Positions 1 through 12,600 of a stretch of 64,000 nucleotides of DNA are shown in pieces. Position 1 is the first letter of the stretch. Every line of letters starts with the position of its first letter. The DNA is taken from NCBI RefSeq assembly GCF_001640805.2, contig NC_066837.1, positions 24,507,804 to 24,571,803 of the forward strand, read 5' to 3'. A program made the translations under genes and the position numbers. Below the pieces are notes generated by a model. It was given only the letters and a program-made list of their open reading frames with translations. It searched no databases and was not told the DNA's origin. Source of the stretch: Lates calcarifer. Lineage: Eukaryota; Chordata; Actinopteri; Centropomidae.

Positions 1-3000
1 TTAATCAGACAAATGAACAGATGTGTTTGTGTAGGTGTGTGTATGTGCTTATTCACATGTGTGTGCATTAAGCTGATAATCCAAGAACAGGATTGCTTGT
101 GTTGGCACACCTCTACCATTTTATAAAGAAACTACCGGATATGTTGATAAACAGCAATAAATAAATAGCACTTCATTGCATTACATGACCTACACTACAC
201 TTACACTTGTTTACTGTCACCTTGCAGAGAAGAGAACTATGTTCACAGTTATTCACCTACAACACTTGCATCAGAAGAGTCCTCTTCTCATTCATCAGTT
301 CTATTTGAGCTCTTGAAACAAACTCTCTCTAAAAGACTATTTCCTACATTACGTTGACTTCAGCTAGAATTAAGTCAGTAGAATGGAGAATTAATGACTA
401 CATATGGGCTACAGGCCTGGATTGCATCAGCTATGTGTAAAATCCTTCACAAAGCTATAACTGTTAAGATTTCAATCCTGGTTGATTTGGTGACACCAGT
501 GGTTATTGTATATTTGTTTACAGTGCAGCCAAACAAGCTCACAATGATTTAATAAAGAAGTCTGTGAATTAATTACAACCAAGATCTGTGTTCATGCTGC
601 ACACAGTGTAAGTAGTCTTTCCACACAACAATTCATGCATTGTTTCCTGTGAATTATTTAAAACTGCTATAGAGAGAGATTATCACTGAATATAAATTCA
701 CTATAAGTAGTGTAAAAATGGACATTCCATTTTAATAAAAATCAAGAATTATAGCTTTTAGTCTTGCAATACATCCTGCCTCTTTGAGAGTTATTATATT
801 CAGACTGTGTCAGACAAGTCTTGATTTAAGTTAACATAATTCTGGAGGCTGTAATTTACAATGCAATCAAACGCAAAAGTTGCTGGACCACATGTCCTTT
901 GTATTGGACTGCACTGGATAAACTATAGCAAGGCATACCTAATTAACTTGTGCTGTAGCCATAGGATAGAGCTGCTGTTGATAGGATGTGATGAAAAATC
1001 CCCAACAACTTGCTTTTGTAAGTTTTCATGGAATAATCCTGACCTACTTTTTGTCCTCAGTCAAAGAAAAAGTTTTAGGGGGTGGCTGCTTTTAGCTCAT
1101 ACAGCTCTTTGCACTAAAAGTAGAAAGAGTATTTGGACAGTCAAAACCATAACCAGTTTTCTTGTTATAACATTATTTGATCAACTATATATGCCGTATT
1201 GCCATGATATGCTTCACTTATGTCATGCATTGCATCAGGGCACTGCCATTTTCAAAATGGGCTTTTGTTTGGCGAGTCTGACTGATGTGATTTCCTGGAT
1301 GTAGCAGCACTGAACCTCTGAAAATCATGCATTCTGCTCTGTCCATAATGCAACCCCGACCTCTTTACCATACCATACTACACTGCTACTTCTTTTCTCA
1401 CCATATAAGGAAGACATGATATCCACCTCCTTGCCTCCTGGAAGCTTCCAGAAGCCTCTGATCACCTCCGCTCCATTAAACCCACCTCAGTGAGACAATC
1501 ATGCCAAGGAGGATAAAAAAGGGTCATCCAGATTTCATTGCTTGGGGTTGAAAATAAAAGCACTTCTCTCAGGGTCAGGGGATGTGGTGCAGATATGTGG
1601 ATGTGAATAATTCAGGATGGTCTAAAAGTTCTTGCGAGCAAGATAGATATTTTTATGTGTTGTGTTTCACTTGAGGCAGAAAGGTGGCACCAGTGTATGT
1701 TGTATGAATGAGAGCAGGTGCGAGGGGAAAAGCATGTTCAGTGTGAAACATGGAAGGAACAGAAAGTAAAGAAATAAAGCACAGAAGGTGATTGATAAGG
1801 GAAGTTGGTGTAGTGTTTGGATTGACGACTGAAAAGAGAGGAAGTGAAAATGGAGAGATGATGCTGTGGAGAGAAAAGAAGATGACACTAATGGCTTTTG
1901 GACTCAGTGCATCCAGCTTTTATAAAAAACATGAATTAAACATAGCCCTGGGCACAGCAGCAGGACAGACTATGGTGCATCACGCTAAACAATCCTGGCA
2001 GAAACATTGATTCTCACCTAGTTCCTCCTCTAAACCGCTTCACTAATAAGGCTGGCGAAGACAGGCGTGTCATGACGCCACACTGTGAGCTCAGCGCTTG
2101 TCAGATGGTGACACCAGCAACAGCAAAAACACATTATCCCCGTTGTGCTTATTTTGTTTTTCCTCATCTGTCATTTTTATGCAGTGCTTGTCTGCAGGGA
2201 TTAGACTCTGTAAAACCCCATCCAACAGCTAGAAACGGACGAAAAGAAGAAATACACAATGTTTTGATGGTTTTACTTGTGTTGAAATGAGGGGATACAG
2301 TTTGTTGTGACAACTCTCAGACATTGTTGTGAAGGTTGATTGTGTTTATCCTGGGTGAGATAGCCTGAGGGTGAAGTTGAGGTCCTGACATAAAGTGTGC
2401 ATGTGTGTATGTAAGCACCAGTGTACACACAAACACACCTATGCTGCCTATTATTTATTGTATAATTATATCCCATATGCCACATCTGGTAGATTTTCAC
2501 CTGAGGCAAAGCACCATCACTTCAGCTGTTTCACTTTAATATTGCAACATTTTCTACACAGGTCATCACTGTTGGTTTGGTAATTGTGTCCTCCAGTGTC
2601 ATCTTGCAGTGTTTTTATCATCTCTTTAATTAATTTAAAAGATAATATTGAATTAAACTAAATGAAATATGATTGTGTTGGTGGCACTGTGGCTTGGTAA
2701 AAAATACCATTGTATTATCAACATACTTGAACTACAGTGCATTTTCAAGATCGAACTGATCTCTGTTCTGAACATTGCTTGCTCTTGATCCTTTAATGGA
2801 CAACCACACTCGGTTTTTAAAAAAAAAAAGAGTAATAATGTAAACAGGTGAGCACATAATGTGAGGAAAGACTGTCTACATAGACAGTAACAGTATTGTT
2901 ACTCTTAAAGAATTTGATCCAAAATGTATTTGTAGTCTTGTGGCCTTTCATAATACATCTACACAGTGCATAGTTTGGCTACAATGACTCTACATTTAAT

Positions 3001-3266
3001 ATTAGCGTTCTGCTGTCACTGCCACGTCACTGATTTTTTTGGTGACTCTATTTTGTACAGTATGCTTTGGTATTATGCATAATAGGCAAGAGTGGTACTA
3101 ATGGGTGGAAGGGGGTGCCTTTAAGTGTCATTACCCAATGGCCTAATGTGGCACAATCTGCCTGGTAGTAGGAATAAGTAAAAAAATAAAACATATCACT
3201 CCCAATGAATCAGTATTATCGACTGAAGGTAGTACATGCATGTGTGTGTTTGTATGTGTGCCAGTG

Positions 3267-3270
<4 letters not shown>
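1..3270. other. Upstream flank without a recognisable gene
   Basis: This AT-rich stretch shows no exon-like coding sequence. Its longest open frame (861-1304, 147 codons) has no recognisable domain, is rich in Cys, His and Leu as random frames are, and has no promoter or gene context. I found no SINE with a clear tRNA head and no long tandem repeat here. It probably represents distal 5' flank of chrna6 or the intergenic space to the next gene upstream. Confidence 0.6.

Positions 3271-3314
<44 letters not shown>
3271..3314. repeat. (CT)22 microsatellite
   Basis: An uninterrupted CT/AG dinucleotide run of 44 bp, directly visible. It marks the upstream edge of the more CpG-rich chrna6 promoter region, about 1.1 kb before the start codon. 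On the other strand it is a (GA)n tract of the kind GAGA-type factors can bind, though no function is shown. Confidence 0.97.
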
Positions 3315-3317
<3 letters not shown>

Positions 3318-3443
3318 GGACACTGCCCCCAGTTGTGTCTCGTTCCCTCTCTCGCCGCTCACTGAAAGGTTTTTGTCTCGGCTCGACTCGGTTCAGCTTA
3401 GCTCAGCTCGACTAAGAATTACCTCCTTAATTACTTTGTTTGA

Positions 3444-3451
3444 TGACGTCA
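3444..3451. promoter_or_regulatory. Full palindromic CRE (TGACGTCA)
   Basis: The 8-bp palindrome TGACGTCA is an exact match to the cAMP response element bound by CREB/ATF dimers. It lies about 980 bp upstream of the chrna6 ATG in a CpG-containing segment. The match is exact, but an 8-mer can occur by chance and function is inferred only from position. Confidence 0.45.
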
Positions 3452-3828
3452 AACCAAGCGTGGAGAATCACGGGGCTAAAATTAAACTTAATCAGCGCGA
3501 TCCGGAGGCTGGTAAACAGGCACCTGGGGAGCTCCGAACACGAGCGGAGCATTTCAGTGAGGCGGAAATGATGTTTCGGAGCAGACAAACTTTCCTCCTC
3601 AGCAGTACAGCGCAGTGCTGCGGTTTAGTGGCTGGGATAAGACACAACATGTGTCTATCTCTAATCTTAGATTTAGCCCCGCAAACACCCAGACACAATG
3701 CAAAAAAAAAGAAGATATATTTCAATTCTCAAGAATCCCGTGCGACAAAACCTGGGGTGGAATGAAAAAAAAAAGTCTCAAATATCCTTCTACACAAAGT
3801 AAATCACTCAAGTACGCAGATCGCTGAT

Positions 3829-3849
3829 TTCAGAACCACGGACAGCGCC
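3829..3849 (+). promoter_or_regulatory. RE1/NRSE motif, REST (NRSF) binding site
   Basis: The 21-bp stretch matches the canonical RE1 consensus at 20 of 21 positions. The only difference is A for C at position 6. Both half-sites are present at standard spacing: left TTCAGAACC and right GGACAGCGCC. REST binds RE1 and recruits HDAC/CoREST complexes to silence neuronal genes outside neurons, and a neuronal nAChR gene is a natural target. It sits about 580 bp before the chrna6 start codon. Confidence 0.85.
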
Positions 3850-3880
3850 AGTGAGTTTCAGCGAGCGCTGTCCGTGGTTC
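3833..3880. repeat. Perfect 16-bp inverted repeat with 16-nt spacer
   Basis: The left arm GAACCACGGACAGCGC (3833-3848) is exactly the reverse complement of the right arm GCGCTGTCCGTGGTTC (3865-3880). The arms are the cores of two RE1 motifs in convergent orientation. The DNA or RNA could fold into a stable GC-rich hairpin with a 16-nt loop. Confidence 0.97.
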
Positions 3881-3884
3881 CCAG
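3864..3884 (-). promoter_or_regulatory. Second RE1/NRSE motif, inverted
   Basis: Read on the minus strand, this matches the RE1 consensus at 16 of 21 positions. The right half-site GGACAGCGC is intact, while the left half-site is weaker (changes at positions 1, 3, 4 and 6). It lies 14 nt downstream of the strong RE1 and faces it. It may bind REST with lower affinity, or it may be the product of a local inverted duplication. Confidence 0.6.
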
Positions 3885-4202
3885 TGTTTACCATCACTTC
3901 ACATCACAGCTGAGCGGAGCTACTGTGGACTTCTTATATGATAAAGTATAAAATTATTATAATTATTCATATTAAAGCTATTTTACACGATATTTCGTTT
4001 CTACAAACCTAAAGAACTACACTAAGATTAGTGAAACACGTGCCTATAGTTAGTAAACACCAGTGTTAAACACTGATCCTGATGTTCGACTCATATTCGT
4101 ATTAATTCATATCTTTTCTGCCCCTGTCACCCACAGCAGCTGATTATTATCCTTCAGAGCAACTGTCAGGGCGGTTTTTCCCTCCCCGTGTGTGAAGTCC
4201 GT

Positions 4203-4367
4203 ATGGATGCGCCAGAGGGGAGCTCTGCGCTCATAGGGGAGGGGACGAGCCAAGTCAAGTTCGGATCAGATCAGGAAGGAGCGCACCGGCAGAGCGAGAC
4301 ATTCGGCACCAGGGAAGAGACGCACACTTTCATGCCATTTGACATTATTTCTCCCATCATCGATTAA
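4203..4367 (+). other. Possible upstream ORF in the chrna6 leader (54 codons)
   Basis: An ATG at 4203 opens a frame of 54 codons that ends at TAA 4365-4367, 61 nt before the chrna6 ATG. If transcription starts upstream of 4203, this uORF would precede the main frame without overlapping it and could dampen translation. A second ATG at 4207 opens a very short frame. The peptide resembles nothing I know, and the mRNA start is unknown. Confidence 0.25.
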
Positions 4368-4428
4368 ACACAGAGATTTCCTTCAGAAAAAAAAGTGAAG
4401 AGGATCCCCAAAGGACGCAGGGGGAGAC

Positions 4429-4486
4429 ATGCAGCCGGCGGCGAGATGGACTCTGCTGATTCTCCTCGTGGTTTTGATAACGCAGG
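4429..4486 (+). CDS. chrna6: chrna6 coding exon 1 (signal peptide)
   Basis: It encodes 19 residues beginning [10 protein letters not shown], a short n-region followed by a hydrophobic core (LLILLVVLI), as in a signal peptide. It ends CAG G before the donor GTAAGT (phase 1). The split codon completes as Asp with exon 2. No other in-frame ATG lies close by. Confidence 0.88.
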
Positions 4487-7455
4487 GTAAGTAGGATGTA
4501 ACCCAGGTAGGGTTATTTATCCTGTAGATTTATATGAGAGATTTCTTTGGTTTAAAGGAGTAGGCGACAATGTGGTGTGAGATGTGCGCGTCAGTGTCTG
4601 GACAGGTGACACAAAGATTTATCGATGGTTCTAGTTCTAATCTAACGCTTTTCAGTAAGTTTGCCTTATTCTGCTATTCAGCTTCAGCTGTGACAAGTCA
4701 GCAACAAAGTAGCGGAGTTTCTGTCCAGTGCGTAAAAGCTAAAGAAGTTCGTCATCCTAGAAAGGTTATCGATAGTCAGTCTCTCATAACTTTCCTCAGT
4801 TTTATTATTTTGGGAATGACGGAACTGTTCAAACCGAACCATCCAGTTCAGCCGCATGAATCCACTGTTTTTAAAAAGATTTCCTCCTTCGATGTGAACG
4901 TGAGATAAATCTCACCCATGACTCGGTGTCGTGTTAACTAGGCCAATAAAATGAAATGCAGAACAATCCGGGAGATGGAGAATGAATTCTGATGAATGCA
5001 AATTTTGTTTTGAGGCGTGAGTCGTGATTTCACAGGAAACCAAAACAGATTAGAATTCGTTTATAGGATATGTTTCGCTGTTTTACTGCTGGTGGGGGAG
5101 TTTGTAGGTTATACAGGGCCTGTGCCAACATTGTTTTATTCAGACAGAGGCCAGATAGGAGGTTTTTAGTCAAAGGGGGGATTGGCCGTCTGCAGGCAAT
5201 TGATAAAAAACCTTTCTCCAGCAATGTGCGTCTTTGGATAAGTATGACCCTATTTCGTTTTACCCCAGTTATGGCATGAATTAAAAGTTGTATTCAGTTA
5301 TCATTAGAGTGTTTGATCATGTATTTCTTTGAGAAAAGCTAGAAGTATATTTTCAGAGCTTTGGAGTGAGGATCATTTGTGAAGTCAAGTGATTTTAAAG
5401 TAATTTTGATGGAACCTGGCCTCTTTCAACTGCAAGGGTTGCAAGTTGTGTTTAGGGTTAAGCTAGATCTGTGTTGCAGTCTGCATTAGGAGTGTACTGA
5501 TGGTTGAAACGAAGGTTAGGGATTTTTTGAAAACAAGAAAGAGTAGCTTTGTCTGTAGACCTTCACAATTAGTTGACATTGATTGGATGAGGGAGGAAGG
5601 AAGGGAGGAAGGAGGGAAGGAAAGAAGGATTTGTTATTACTGAAATGCACCCAGCAACTTAATCACTGACCGCAGCTGAGGCAGAGCCAGCATCTGACCT
5701 GGAGCCACTCTGTGGAATAGATGCAGCGACAGTAATTATGCTGCGGCATTTCAAAGCATTAACGTAAACATTTGCTCCAAGGGTACGAATAGCAGCTATC
5801 TGATTTATGCAAGATGGCAGATAGGCTCTTCTATGGTTTATCAGCCTCAACACACATTCTTACTCTATGCATGGCCCTCTTGGCTGGGAGGTGTCTGTGT
5901 GCATGTTTGTGTTTTCTCCCTCTCCATTTTCAGCAACATATGTGGAGCCAGTTCTGTGTCTGAAATCATTTGTAAATGTTTGCATAAAGTTGTGAATATG
6001 AATCTCAGTACCAGGATGTGGCTTCAGATGCTAATGTTAGCCAGATAACAGGTAAGCTTGGTCAGCTGTGCCTGATATCTTCCCAAATTTACTCTGATGG
6101 TGAGGACTTTCTGTGTGATGATTGATGTGAGTGCATATATACAAACCATAGTTAAGTCTTGGTTAATTCTCAGTATACAAATACAGATTTTTTTTTACGT
6201 AATCACAAGTACACTTACAAATCTGAGCGCACACTGAGACTGAAACCACGACACGTCTGCTTTAAAAGTTAGGCTAGTTCAATTAGTTCAAGTTAAATAA
6301 TACTCCTCAGACTGCAGAGCCCTGGGCCACATTAAAGTCAGCAAGTCAAGTGCACTTAAAATCTCCAGATTCTTTTACATATTCCCAAAATAAGCATCCC
6401 TGTCTCCAAAAACAAAACCAACAAAAACCATTAAAATACACACACACACAAAGAGTAAACAGCATGTACACATTTATACAGTATATGTTTTGCCTCTGGT
6501 GCTTTCAAAATGTGCAACCAGTAATGTGTAACTTCAGCCTGTAGGTATATTCATGATGCTGTCCCTTGTGTTCAAATAGAGGCTGCTCTCATAATGTATT
6601 TAAATGCATGACTGATGATCCGTTCAGTGAACTGTGGTGATGAGGTGTGTGTTTCTAGCTGTGTGGTAACAAGGCTTATATCACAGTAACATTTATAGAG
6701 CAGAACACAGAGCAGAGGAGGCGTGGCTAAGCACAAACTGAGTCACAGACAAATGTGTTGAGAACATGTCATGTTGCAGGGTTCGTTTCACAACGCTGTA
6801 ATCATCCACCTGTTTTCATGAAGACTCAACCTGGTCATGAGATTTTACAGTTTCATCAAAGTAATAATAAATAAAAAGTAATATTTCAATCCATGTTTGA
6901 TCATACACGCCAACACAGGTTTCACTTTTTCACTGGATGGTTCAAGGTGACATTTCCTACACCCCTGAGAGAAGTATATGGCCGACTTCAGGGTCTCATT
7001 TACACCTAATCTGGACAAAATCTAAATTTTTAAATGGGACAACCACTGTTGAGAGGATTGGACTATAAAAGACTGAATGATTCCACATGAACACATTCAA
7101 ATTCATGTAACCCACTTTTTGGGGGAGTGTGCCTCGAGGGTAAGACATGCAATTTATTTGATCTGCTCATTTTGAAGGTGAAAAAAGTTCATTTTCCTTT
7201 CTGCATGAAAATGTGTGAATGCACAGATATGTGTGCAGTCTTACGTGAATGTCATGTGGCTTTTCATAGAGCTATATATTAGTGGCTATATCTGCTGAAA
7301 AAAGGCAGAAAGAAAAGAAAGTTGTTTGCAGGTTTTGACAGAATGTAGTTGTGGTGAGAAAGAGCGTTCTGTTGTCAAAGCGTCAAACACATCTCTTCCT
7401 ATTCCATTTACTGGACACACACATACATACACACACATACACACACACACGCACA

Positions 7456-7493
<38 letters not shown>

Positions 7494-9592
7494 CCTGGTT
7501 GCACTATCCTATCTTCTCTAGCTCTTTGCACCTGTCTCTCACTTTCCTGAGCCTCCACCGCACTTTTTCACTCACAAATCTCTCAGCTTCTGTTGCTGTC
7601 ATCATCTTTGTACTTCATCTTACTCAGATTTATCTTCCCCTGTTCTCTCCCTCTCAACTCTCTTTACTTTTCCTCTCCCATTTAATCTCTGTCGGTTGAA
7701 TTCAGCTCATTTCAGCTAAGCTTTACTGGTACAAAAGGAAAACAAACAGCACCAACCGAGCAGCTCACAGCAAAGCAATTGCTCCCTTTATGCAGCGTTT
7801 ACCATATAGGCATTGTACATAATAAAGATGTAAAAGTAAAGACACTTTCACCCTGTCTCCCTCTCTCTCTCCTCCTCGGTCTCTCTCACACACACTCCCC
7901 TTTAAAAGCATTTGCATGCTCGGGGGAGAATGAAGGCTAAATGGCTCTTACAGTATCCTCTCAAACAGCCCATAAAATGGTCTCTTCTTCTCCATCACTC
8001 ATTATCTGTCCTTCACTCCTCTCCTGCCTCCCCCCTTTCCCCCTCTTCCTTCTCCTCATACTCACTTTCTATCATTGTCCTGAATGTCAGTCATCTCTTG
8101 ACTATGCTTTTTTTCTTTTCTTTTCTTTTTTTTTACAGTATGCAAACTGACCTCCAACCTTCATGTCTTAGGTGCATTAAATATCTCACGGGATCTATAC
8201 TTGAAGGAACTTGCTTTCTAAATGAGTTTTGACAGATTCTGCACATTTAGTTCAATAATTGATACTGTACATTTTAGTACATTAAGTGTACATGCTGCTG
8301 ACTTACTGTATCATGAATCCTTTTCCTTCCTCTCCTCTTCGTTCTTCTATCATAAACCGTAGCTGTTTTGTTGTTGTTGTTGTTGTTTTGTAATTTTGTT
8401 TTAAAACGTTCTATCAGAAAGATCATTTCAACTGGTAATGAGCTAGATTAAATCTACAGGGCTAGTTGCTCTGAAAAACTGATATTTAGCTTGTGTCATG
8501 GTCATCATGTTCACCATCATAGTTTACAGTGTTACCTTGCTAACATTTGCACACATTCATACAGACTGAGTCTGATGGAAATGTCGTTAGTTTTGCAGGT
8601 ATTATGTCATAAACCAGTATTGGGCAAAAACAACAAAAAACTTGGACTTGATGATGGCGCTGGAAACAAGGCTTCAGCTTTAATGCAGAGATGCATTTCT
8701 GTCATCAGTACTTTCATTTAAGGCATAACTTGTAACCCCACAAGTTAATATAGGATTGGGGGGGGGGCATAGCCGAATGGTTAGGGCGTGCACCACATGG
8801 GCCCCTGTGCTCTGAATGGCCGGCCCCCAGCTCACTCCCACTGTAGATCCGTGCTACTTCTCCCCGTTTCCTGTCTCTCTCTACTGTTGCTATTAAATAA
8901 AGGTCAAAAGACCCCCCAAAAAATATTTAAAAAAAAAAGAAAATGAGGTGGTATTTGGTTTTGGAAGTAGCAGTCAATTTCTAAGCTGTGCAGTAAATAG
9001 TTAGCTGGACATGCTAACCCATTGCAGCTTACATTAGAACAATTATGTAGACTGTGTAATCCATTACTTACACTTTATGTTGCTCCTACTACAGCACCAT
9101 ATGCGTCACTTCAACATGTGGAGAAAATTCATTCAGCAAACTCTTAATTCACATCTGTTTCGCTGAATGTATTTGTTAGTGTTTAGCAAGATGCATTTGT
9201 GGTAGTGATTAATTTAAAAATTGTCATACACTTTTCTAAATCTTCAAGACGTACCAAGATCTATTCAAGACTTATTTCTCTGTGTATAGTTTCCTATGTA
9301 TGAATCATTTTTTAACCCCTTTGCATTTTTGCCACGTGATTTCTTAATCCTAGCATGATGAAAACACCCAGTGAAAACTGGTGAGTGAGACTGGTAGAGT
9401 AATAATTTGAAACATGGTGAGAGAGTGAGCACATAAATGTGATAAATCCAGATTAAAGTGGGCAGAACCTGTGGCTCTTTTTCTGTCAAAATTGGTTCTT
9501 TTATGATTCTCAATGTGAAAAGCATTTGACCATGTCAAATGCATGTATGTGTGTGACTGTGTGTATGTGTGTGTGAGAGAGAGAGAGAGAGG

Positions 9593-9635
<43 letters not shown>

Positions 9636-12600
9636 TGCAAGTGTGTAAATGCAGGATCCTGTTTTGATCAAAGGACTGGTTTAGTCAGTGGACGTGTAGC
9701 AGAGAGCAGCTCTGCCTTTGTAATTATATGAACAAATAGATGAAGCACCATGACAGTCAGTTTTAGTCCATCTAATTTCTCCACTTTAGCTTTCTCACTT
9801 CCTTCATTCCTCTCTCTCTTTTCTGTTCTTTTCTATTTCTTGTGCTTGTCCCTAACTGCTGTCAACATTGTATATAGAAATGTTTACATCTGGATCAGAT
9901 GTGTTAAGTACCTTGCTTCTTTTAAACTGTATTTAGCATAGCATTAGAACATGCTAGGCAGCTACCAGATGGAGGGCTATGAAGTCTGAATTCACATAAT
10001 CTTCTGAGTGACATCTTAAGAAGGCTTTGCTTTCAGTCTGTCTTTGATTCTTCCCCTCTCCTCTCTCCTCTCCCCTCCTTGTCTTGGTGTTTTTTTTTTC
10101 TTTCTAATTCTTCTTGTCGTTCTCTCCAGAGGGCTATCTCCAGGAGTTCAGCACCAGCTGGGTGTCTGGTGTCAGTGTTGTCTGCATGGAGAGGGTTATC
10201 TCTTGCCTTTGAGAGAGGGATCTTGATGTAATAGGGTCAGAAAAGGTTTCATTATTAGCAATTCAAGGCCTTCTCCAAAGTCCATTTTAATTAAGAGATT
10301 TTCCACTCATCTAACTCAGACTCAATTTGGCTGGTTTTAGTCAAATGAGGAGAGTATTTAAAAAGAAAAACAACAGAAGCACCTCAAGGTAAAATCTGCT
10401 GATGTGTTTGAGGTGACACATCCTGTGCAAACTTCCTCTTACCTCTTCTATCTTACTGCTTCCTCTCATTCTTTACATCTTTCTTGGTCTATTGCTTTAG
10501 TTGCTTCTTCCCTGCATCCTTTTTCCATTGCCTCTCCTTCCTTCCTCCCTCTTGCACCCACTTTTCCTTTCAACAACTTAAGAGCTGCCCAGCAGAGAAG
10601 AATGTGGTATTGATCTGGATATTTATAGAGGGCGAAGGGGAACAACCAGGTTTTCTCTTAGAGTTTGACAACTCTGAGTGAACTGGGGGGTCTTGAAGAG
10701 TGGGTGATCATCTTCACAAACTGCAGGATTGATCACTGTCGTGACTCAGTAGGCTTCAATGCAGCAAGCTCTGTGGGTAACTTTAAACTTGTCTTTTTGA
10801 AAAAATTCACTTTCAATACTTTCCAGGCTTACAACCAACAATAACTGATTTATATTTGTAAAAAGTGCCATTTCACTGTTATTTAGTATAATAACTGGAT
10901 TCTGGGGTTAGCATACACTTCCTGAAGACAGGAAGAGCAGCTGGTGTTTCTGTTTACAGAGCAGCCAAACAAACTACGGCACACCAGACAGTAGTTGCTA
11001 AATAGTTGAAAGTCATCAGTTGTTAACATTGTCTTATTTTGTGGATACATTTTTGATGAATGGTCACTGTCAATGTTAACCTAGGTGACAAATATATTGC
11101 ATCTCCTGTGGCTGGTTTACAATAAAAAAACACATTTTATTTAGCCCACTTAGTGCTTTTAATGCGAAGTAGGAGCAGTAACAAGTTTAGTTTAGTAGTT
11201 TTAATGTTTAGTTTACATTAGGACTAACTTAATACATTTCTGATATGAAATGAAGGTGCTACAGAGTTAATGGTAAATGTTGAGGCTAATGTCAGTGAGA
11301 TAAAACAGTGACAGGAATTCCTGTGAATCTCTCCTTTTTAGGTAGCCACTAACAATGAAGCACTGTAATTACAGAATGTAAAAGCTTTAAATGGCTATAA
11401 GTGAAAAAAAATGTTAACCATAAATAGTGTCCAGATAGAGTTTAGTTTCAAATGTGTGTGTGTGTAAAAAATCGTAAGCATTATGACTTTTAATCACTCT
11501 GGATCAATTTAGCAGCTAAGGCATAGCGTTTTGTTGATAACTGCAACAACAAAGTACTTTGAATCAGTTTTAATTTTGATTCGCATGATAACACAAACCT
11601 ATAGCATCATTACATTATTTGGGAGACAACAGTGTTTGAGGATATTCTTTGAAAGAGAAATCAGAATTGGGAATACAGAATGGGGGAAAACAATGCCTCC
11701 TGCGACTCATTTCCTCACCTGCATTGCAAAAAAGTTTCAGTTCATCATCACCTGTCCTCAGGCTACAGTCTGCAACTCCTCTGCAGTAGGTTAAAATAGC
11801 TTGTTGTGCATTGTCCAACAGGTAGACATGCTGATAATGTGCCTCTGGCCTTCTAGGTTCCTTCCTGGATAATCCGTAAATAAAATGAATACAGCACTCA
11901 AGCAGTGGTCTAGCCAAACACATACCTATATTTAGGTAGATTAAAATAAATCATGTTCTCACACAGGATGCAAATCCCACAGCTGCCAACACTTACCTAT
12001 CTCATTAGTCAGGAGAAGAGAAGAGGACATGCTTGTCATTGTGATTTATCTCCATTCAGATATTACATTTTATTTGGACTTAAATGAGATTCTGTTCTAG
12101 GATGTCTTGGATAGGGTAATAATGCTACCTAAATAAGCAGACAGTATGTTGGACACCATGTTGGAGTGAAGCTCTCCCTACAGCTCAGAACCTCCATCAT
12201 GCATTCAGACATAACCTTGAGGCATAACCAAGCTAAAATATAAAATGTATACACACGTTGTTGTAAAGTACATGCCACACAGATGAATGTAACCATGGCA
12301 ATGATGCATGCTGCATGCTGACAATGTGATAGCTGGGATCAATTGGTGGGAGAAGAGAAGAAAAGAAAAATCAGTCTGTTGCTGTGGAAAGTGTTTCAGT
12401 GGTATTGAAATTTGTGATTTTCATGGTATTTAAAATTTGTCAGAAAGGTCCACATTGGGCAGGCAAGAGGGAAGTTATTTGGCTTTGATTTGGCAGTTTC
12501 AAAATACCTAAGAGCAAAAATTGGATTGTAATATTCAGGGTTAATGTTTGGTTTCTTAGATTGTGGTTCTGTAATTGTAAAAGCTTTAGGGAGCAGTGGT

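Larger units (their letters stand above)
3315..4428 (+). promoter_or_regulatory. chrna6 promoter and 5' leader region
   Basis: Compared with the AT-rich flank, this block is richer in CpG (for example 3330-3420, 3490-3560, 4190-4320) and ends at the chrna6 start codon. It holds a palindromic CRE, two convergent RE1/NRSE motifs and a G-rich stretch around 4215-4250. No convincing TATA box was found, as is common for neuronal nAChR promoters, and the transcription start cannot be fixed from sequence alone. Confidence 0.6.

Noticed and set aside
861..1304. 147-codon open frame in the upstream flank
   Set aside because: No recognisable domain, random-like composition, no promoter or splice context; probably chance.
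8758..8830. Functional tRNA gene
   Set aside because: The head is tRNA-like but the B box is degenerate and a SINE body with A-rich tail follows.
10147..10155. RE1 left half-site TTCAGCACC in chrna6 intron 1
   Set aside because: No GGACAG right half-site at any usual spacing follows; a lone 9-mer is not evidence of REST binding.
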